DNA of 58,074 nucleotides, from NCBI GenBank assembly GCA_022538095.1, contig JAKYXN010000037.1, positions 1-58,074 of the forward strand, written 5' to 3'. Origin of the DNA: Puniceicoccaceae bacterium K14 (lineage in GTDB: Bacteria > Verrucomicrobiota > Verrucomicrobiia > Opitutales > Opitutaceae). How positions within the stretch are numbered: position 1 is the first letter of the stretch; each line of letters opens with the position of its first letter. The notes below the pieces were generated by a model, which did no database searches, was not told the origin of the DNA, and worked only from the letters and a program-made list of their open reading frames with translations. A program made the translations under genes and the position numbers. Shown one piece after another: positions 56,007 to 58,074 of this stretch.

Positions 56007-56128
56007 AAGACGATAGGGACCCGGACCGATTCCAGGACGTGCTAGAAGCAAAGTCCCTCAAGAGCTATTGACACCCCTACTCTTACGGGTACTCTACAGC
56101 TAATTTTAGTGCTCAAGCAAAATAAGTC

Positions 56129-56338
56129 ATGTACATCGTAAGCTACCTCTTGATCGGACTCATCGTGCAAGTTGTCTACCGGTTTAAAACAGACAGAATT
56201 AATCCACAACCAAAATGGACATTTCTAGCGATTCCAGAACTCTGGGTGGTACGATTTTTTCTATGGCCACTCTATCTTATCGACCTCACTTTGAGCACTT
56301 TGGCCAAAAATAAAAAAATCCCCAAGCCGGAAAAATAA
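56129..56338 (+). CDS. Small membrane protein of unknown function
   Basis: 69 residues with two likely membrane segments (about residues 3-18, 'IVSYLLIGLIVQVVYRF', and 43-59, 'FFLWPLYLIDLTLSTLA') and a Lys-rich C-terminus ('KNKKIPKPEK'). I do not recognise a family. It is the last intact gene before the fragmented region and has a normal coding character. Confidence 0.55.
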   Translation: MYIVSYLLIGLIVQVVYRFKTDRINPQPKWTFLAIPELWVVRFFLWPLYLIDLTLSTLAKNKKIPKPEK

Positions 56339-56454
56339 TTCCTTAGAGACCTTCAAAAAAATAGTATACGCACTATCTATGCGAATACTCATTATTTGAA
56401 GAATAACAGCGAAACTAAGCTGTTTTATAATGGCGATAAAAGCGAACCTTTGCT

Positions 56455-56676
56455 TCACGATTTATTTCTACACTCGCCAAGAATAGAGGCTTTGATTCCC
56501 CCAGTGCGAATATAGATATCTCTGTTTGGAACGATTTCTTTGCCGCACGAGAAATTCGAAAAGACACCAAGATTAAGTGCCATTCCATAGAACTGTATGC
56601 CCTGTCCCAAATTCGGGCTACCTCTTGTTGCTAACCAGAATCCAATTGATGTTGTAAAATCTCCAACTGAACTAAT
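56455..56676 (-). pseudogene. Gene fragment without start codon
   Basis: A 73-residue open frame with no ATG, GTG or TTG in the right place; the first Met is well inside. The sequence looks protein-like ('TTSIGFWLATRGSPNLGQGI', 'FYGMALNLGVFSNFSCGKE'). The upstream -1/+1 frame offers 'ATG AAA AAT ATT' just after a promoter-like pair, so a frameshift near 56677 could have broken the gene. I do not recognise the family. Confidence 0.35.
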
Positions 56677-56715
56677 TCAACGTAGGCTATATTATTGTAG
56701 TATAATAAAAAATAC

Positions 56716-56744
56716 ATAATATTTTTCATTCCTTAGAACCTCAA
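56716..56744 (-). promoter_or_regulatory. Promoter-like sequence reading to the left
   Basis: On the minus strand TTGAGG (56739-56744) and TATTAT (56716-56721) are spaced 17 bases, the ideal sigma-70 distance. It points at the fragment 56455-56676. The region is AT-rich, so chance matches are possible. Confidence 0.3.
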
Positions 56745-56880
56745 TTTTAGTTTCGCCTTTGCAAATTCCAATCGTTTCCCGCCCAAAGATTGAACCTTGC
56801 CTTCGAGCAATCTATTCCCAAAGACCTAAAGCCGCCTGATCAGTTTGACAGGCATTCCCCGACCAATACGCCGCCAGCTT

Positions 56881-56900
56881 GGCCCCCCCCCTAGGGGGCC
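56881..56900. repeat. GC-rich perfect hairpin with C9 run
   Basis: GGCCCCC (56881-56887) pairs with GGGGGCC (56894-56900) around a CCCCTA loop, embedding a run of nine C. No T-run follows. It is conspicuous in an AT-rich region and could be a hot spot of length variation. Confidence 0.6.
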
Positions 56901-56976
56901 ATGTAAGTAATCGATTGACTCAACAACCAATAAACGAAACAAAGCAACTAAAGGAGACTACGACGAATACCGGTAA

Positions 56977-57183
56977 ATAAAACGGGAGCAGGTCATTGCC
57001 AAACATCACGGCGCTTCGCATGACGCTTACAATAGAGTTATCATCCTAAATCTGCTTAGGGAGAATAAGAGCGTTGAGGAAATTGCCGCGAAATGCAAAT
57101 GGGATCCCGAATTCATCGAGCGATCAATCAAAGTGGATCCAATTCTGAAGAGCGTGAGTAGTCATCTGGAGTCGGCCTCTTAG
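56977..57183 (+). pseudogene. Helix-rich gene fragment without start codon
   Basis: A 68-residue open frame following an in-frame TAA. The sequence 'VIAKHHGASHDAYNRVIILN' and 'ENKSVEEIAAKCKWDPEFIE' is strongly protein-like, with a helix-turn-helix-like rhythm ('VEEIAAKCKWDPEFIERSIK'). No ATG, GTG or TTG start is available at the 5' end; an ATT at 56995 follows a GGGAG sequence. The preceding 30 codons in the same frame are also open up to the TAA at 56974. It is probably the 3' end of a lost regulator. Confidence 0.4.
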
Positions 57184-57252
57184 TCTATAGCAAGATTATT
57201 CCTTTTTAAGCCCGAGTTGGCTGTAAGGATAATTGTAAACTATAATTGGATA

Positions 57253-57273
57253 CGTTTTAGCGTAACTAAAACG
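57253..57273. repeat. 8-5-8 inverted repeat
   Basis: CGTTTTAG-CGTAA-CTAAAACG is a perfect stem-loop, 58 bases downstream of the small exported protein on the minus strand. Without a T-run it may be a weak terminator or a protein-binding site. Confidence 0.45.
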
Positions 57274-57330
57274 CTGTAATTCCGATCGCGATGTTGCGAA
57301 CTAGTGCGAAGATGGTTTCTGCAATCCTTC

Positions 57331-57753
57331 TTATTCAGGTTTTAATCCAATAGATTTGATCTCCTTAACGTCGGAATCTGAAAACCCAGCAGAATTGTAC
57401 AGACAAACTGTTCCCCTTGAGTTTTTCAAAATTAAGATTCTGTTGTCATCAGAGAATGAAAGTTCAATTATGGATTCTTTTTCAAAAAAGTATCCCGTTG
57501 AGTAGTCTGTACTTCCTGGGAGGACTGCGAAATCACACAAGAAGCCGCCTTTGCAAATAACTAATCGGCCTTCAGACATTTTATTCAGGTATTCGGGTGC
57601 AGTTAGGTCCGCATGCGGAACTGGCTTGTATAGATCCATAATATGCAAACCAGTGAGGTATCGTGCTTCCCCTTCGCAAATCGCTCGACCACGAGCTTCT
57701 GTATCGGGTTTGATAGCGATGAGCGCTAATGAAAGTAAGATCCAAGCCTTCAT
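57331..57753 (-). CDS. Small exported protein of unknown function
   Basis: 140 residues from ATG 57753; the in-frame ATG at 57780 would add nine residues before the signal peptide. Signal peptide 'MKAWILLSLALIAI' then a mature domain with four Cys ('GRAICEGEARYL', 'VICKGGFLCDFAVL', 'TVCLYNSAG'). No family recognised. It lies 27 bases after a second, broken gene on the same strand, possibly the same operon. Confidence 0.55.
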   Translation of the reverse strand: MKAWILLSLALIAIKPDTEARGRAICEGEARYLTGLHIMDLYKPVPHADLTAPEYLNKMSEGRLVICKGGFLCDFAVLPGSTDYSTGYFFEKESIIELSFSDDNRILILKNSRGTVCLYNSAGFSDSDVKEIKSIGLKPE

Positions 57754-57780
57754 CAGTTCCCTGGTGCGATAGAAGTGCAA

Positions 57781-58074
57781 TTAGTACAAATCATGTTCTT
57801 CTTTACGCTCAAAATACAACCAGTCATTATCGATCTGATACAGAGACAAACTACTGCTATTGCTTTTTGAGTCTATTATATTCACTCCAAACAAGTATCC
57901 GGTTCGGACAAAGTGTTCTCCCTTGTCATGCTGCTTGGTAACGAAATATACGGTGCTTTCGAGATTATTTCCAGAAAAGTGTAAGCGTCATGCCAAGCGC
58001 CTTGATATAGTTCTCTGCTGTTTTTGAAAAGTGTCGTATGTTTCGTAGCTATGACATCTACGACTGCCGATGAA
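57781..58074 (-). pseudogene. Broken gene running off the right edge
   Basis: The 3' frame (stop at 57781) reads '..GEHFVRTGYLFGVNIID' and '..YQIDNDWLYFERKEEHDLY', but upstream it hits TGA. The -1-related frame upstream reads 'VIATKHTTLFKNSRELYQGA' followed by 'WHDAYTF', and joins naturally to 'SGNNLESTVYFVTKQHDKGE' if one T is added to the TTTT run near 57976. So a single-base loss in a four-base homopolymer breaks an otherwise normal coding sequence. Its N-terminus is outside the window. Confidence 0.4.

Larger units (their letters stand above)
56339..57330. other. Gene-poor region with fragments and hairpins
   Basis: About 990 bases without an intact gene. It contains a minus-strand open frame without a start (56455-56676), a plus-strand frame without a start (56977-57183), a promoter-like pair (56716-56744), a GC-rich perfect hairpin (56881-56900) and an 8-5-8 inverted repeat (57253-57273). 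The AT content is higher than in the rest of the window. This looks like debris of gene loss or an accessory insertion scar. Confidence 0.6.

Noticed and set aside
1-58074. CRISPR array, prophage or plasmid origin
   Set aside because: No regularly spaced repeats, no phage structural genes and no replication-initiator gene were seen; dnaX and recF are not themselves origin markers.

Overview
This 58 kb window looks like part of the chromosome of a Gram-negative bacterium of the PVC group, most likely Verrucomicrobiota class Opitutia (inferred, not proven). The clues are a fused SecD-SecF protein next to YajC, an SRP RNA immediately upstream of dnaX, an RND pump with an outer-membrane lipoprotein, many secreted proteins, weak Shine-Dalgarno sequences, a bacillithiol operon (a pathway also found outside Firmicutes) and a short palindromic repeat pair built around CCGGTC/GACCGG. 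Genes are densely packed until about 56.3 kb, where the sequence becomes gene-poor and fragmentary.

Layout. 1-79: last codons of a probable IS630-type transposase. 92-6819 (minus): surface-polysaccharide operon of a Wza-like export protein, a Wzc-like tyrosine autokinase and two large membrane-anchored TPR-type proteins. 7027-10057: small conserved proteins, an aldo/keto reductase, a sulfotransferase-like protein and an acetyltransferase. 10133-16818 (plus): repeat pair, TetR operator, then tetR-nodT-hlyD-RND efflux operon. 16933-20241 (plus): ackA-pta. 20264-24962 (minus): yajC, secDF, recJ. 25005-27020: speA. 27022-29935: OmpR-type two-component system divergent from a secreted EF-hand protein. 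30129-32284: TPR protein, dnaX with a ten-A slippery run, and the SRP RNA. 32425-38864 (minus): recF, a DUF748 protein and queC-queD-queE. 38941-43014: M16 protease and a secreted beta-propeller. 43219-43877: HAD phosphatase broken by a -1 frameshift. 44153-45822: three small exported proteins. 45874-52864 (minus): bacillithiol operon. 53164-56338: TlpA-like oxidoreductase, a degenerate ADP-ribosylglycohydrolase, a MOSC-like protein and a small membrane protein. 56339-58074: gene fragments, hairpins and one small exported protein.

Most interesting point. In the bacillithiol operon, between bshB1 and a sodium symporter gene, lies a 259-residue protein that keeps three sequence blocks characteristic of BshC (the cysteine-adding enzyme): a GQQ motif, an acidic His/Asp cluster and a IAG-GEI-Y motif. 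It is about half the normal size and lacks the N-terminal extension and the C-terminal coiled coil. I propose it is a minimal BshC that completes the pathway. The same transcript also carries a secreted PIG-L family protein, a 47-residue membrane peptide and the symporter, which suggests a thiol or amino-sugar salvage module. Second in interest is dnaX: the reading frame stops right after A10, and the -1 frame stays open for 118 more codons, the arrangement expected for tau/gamma production by slippage.
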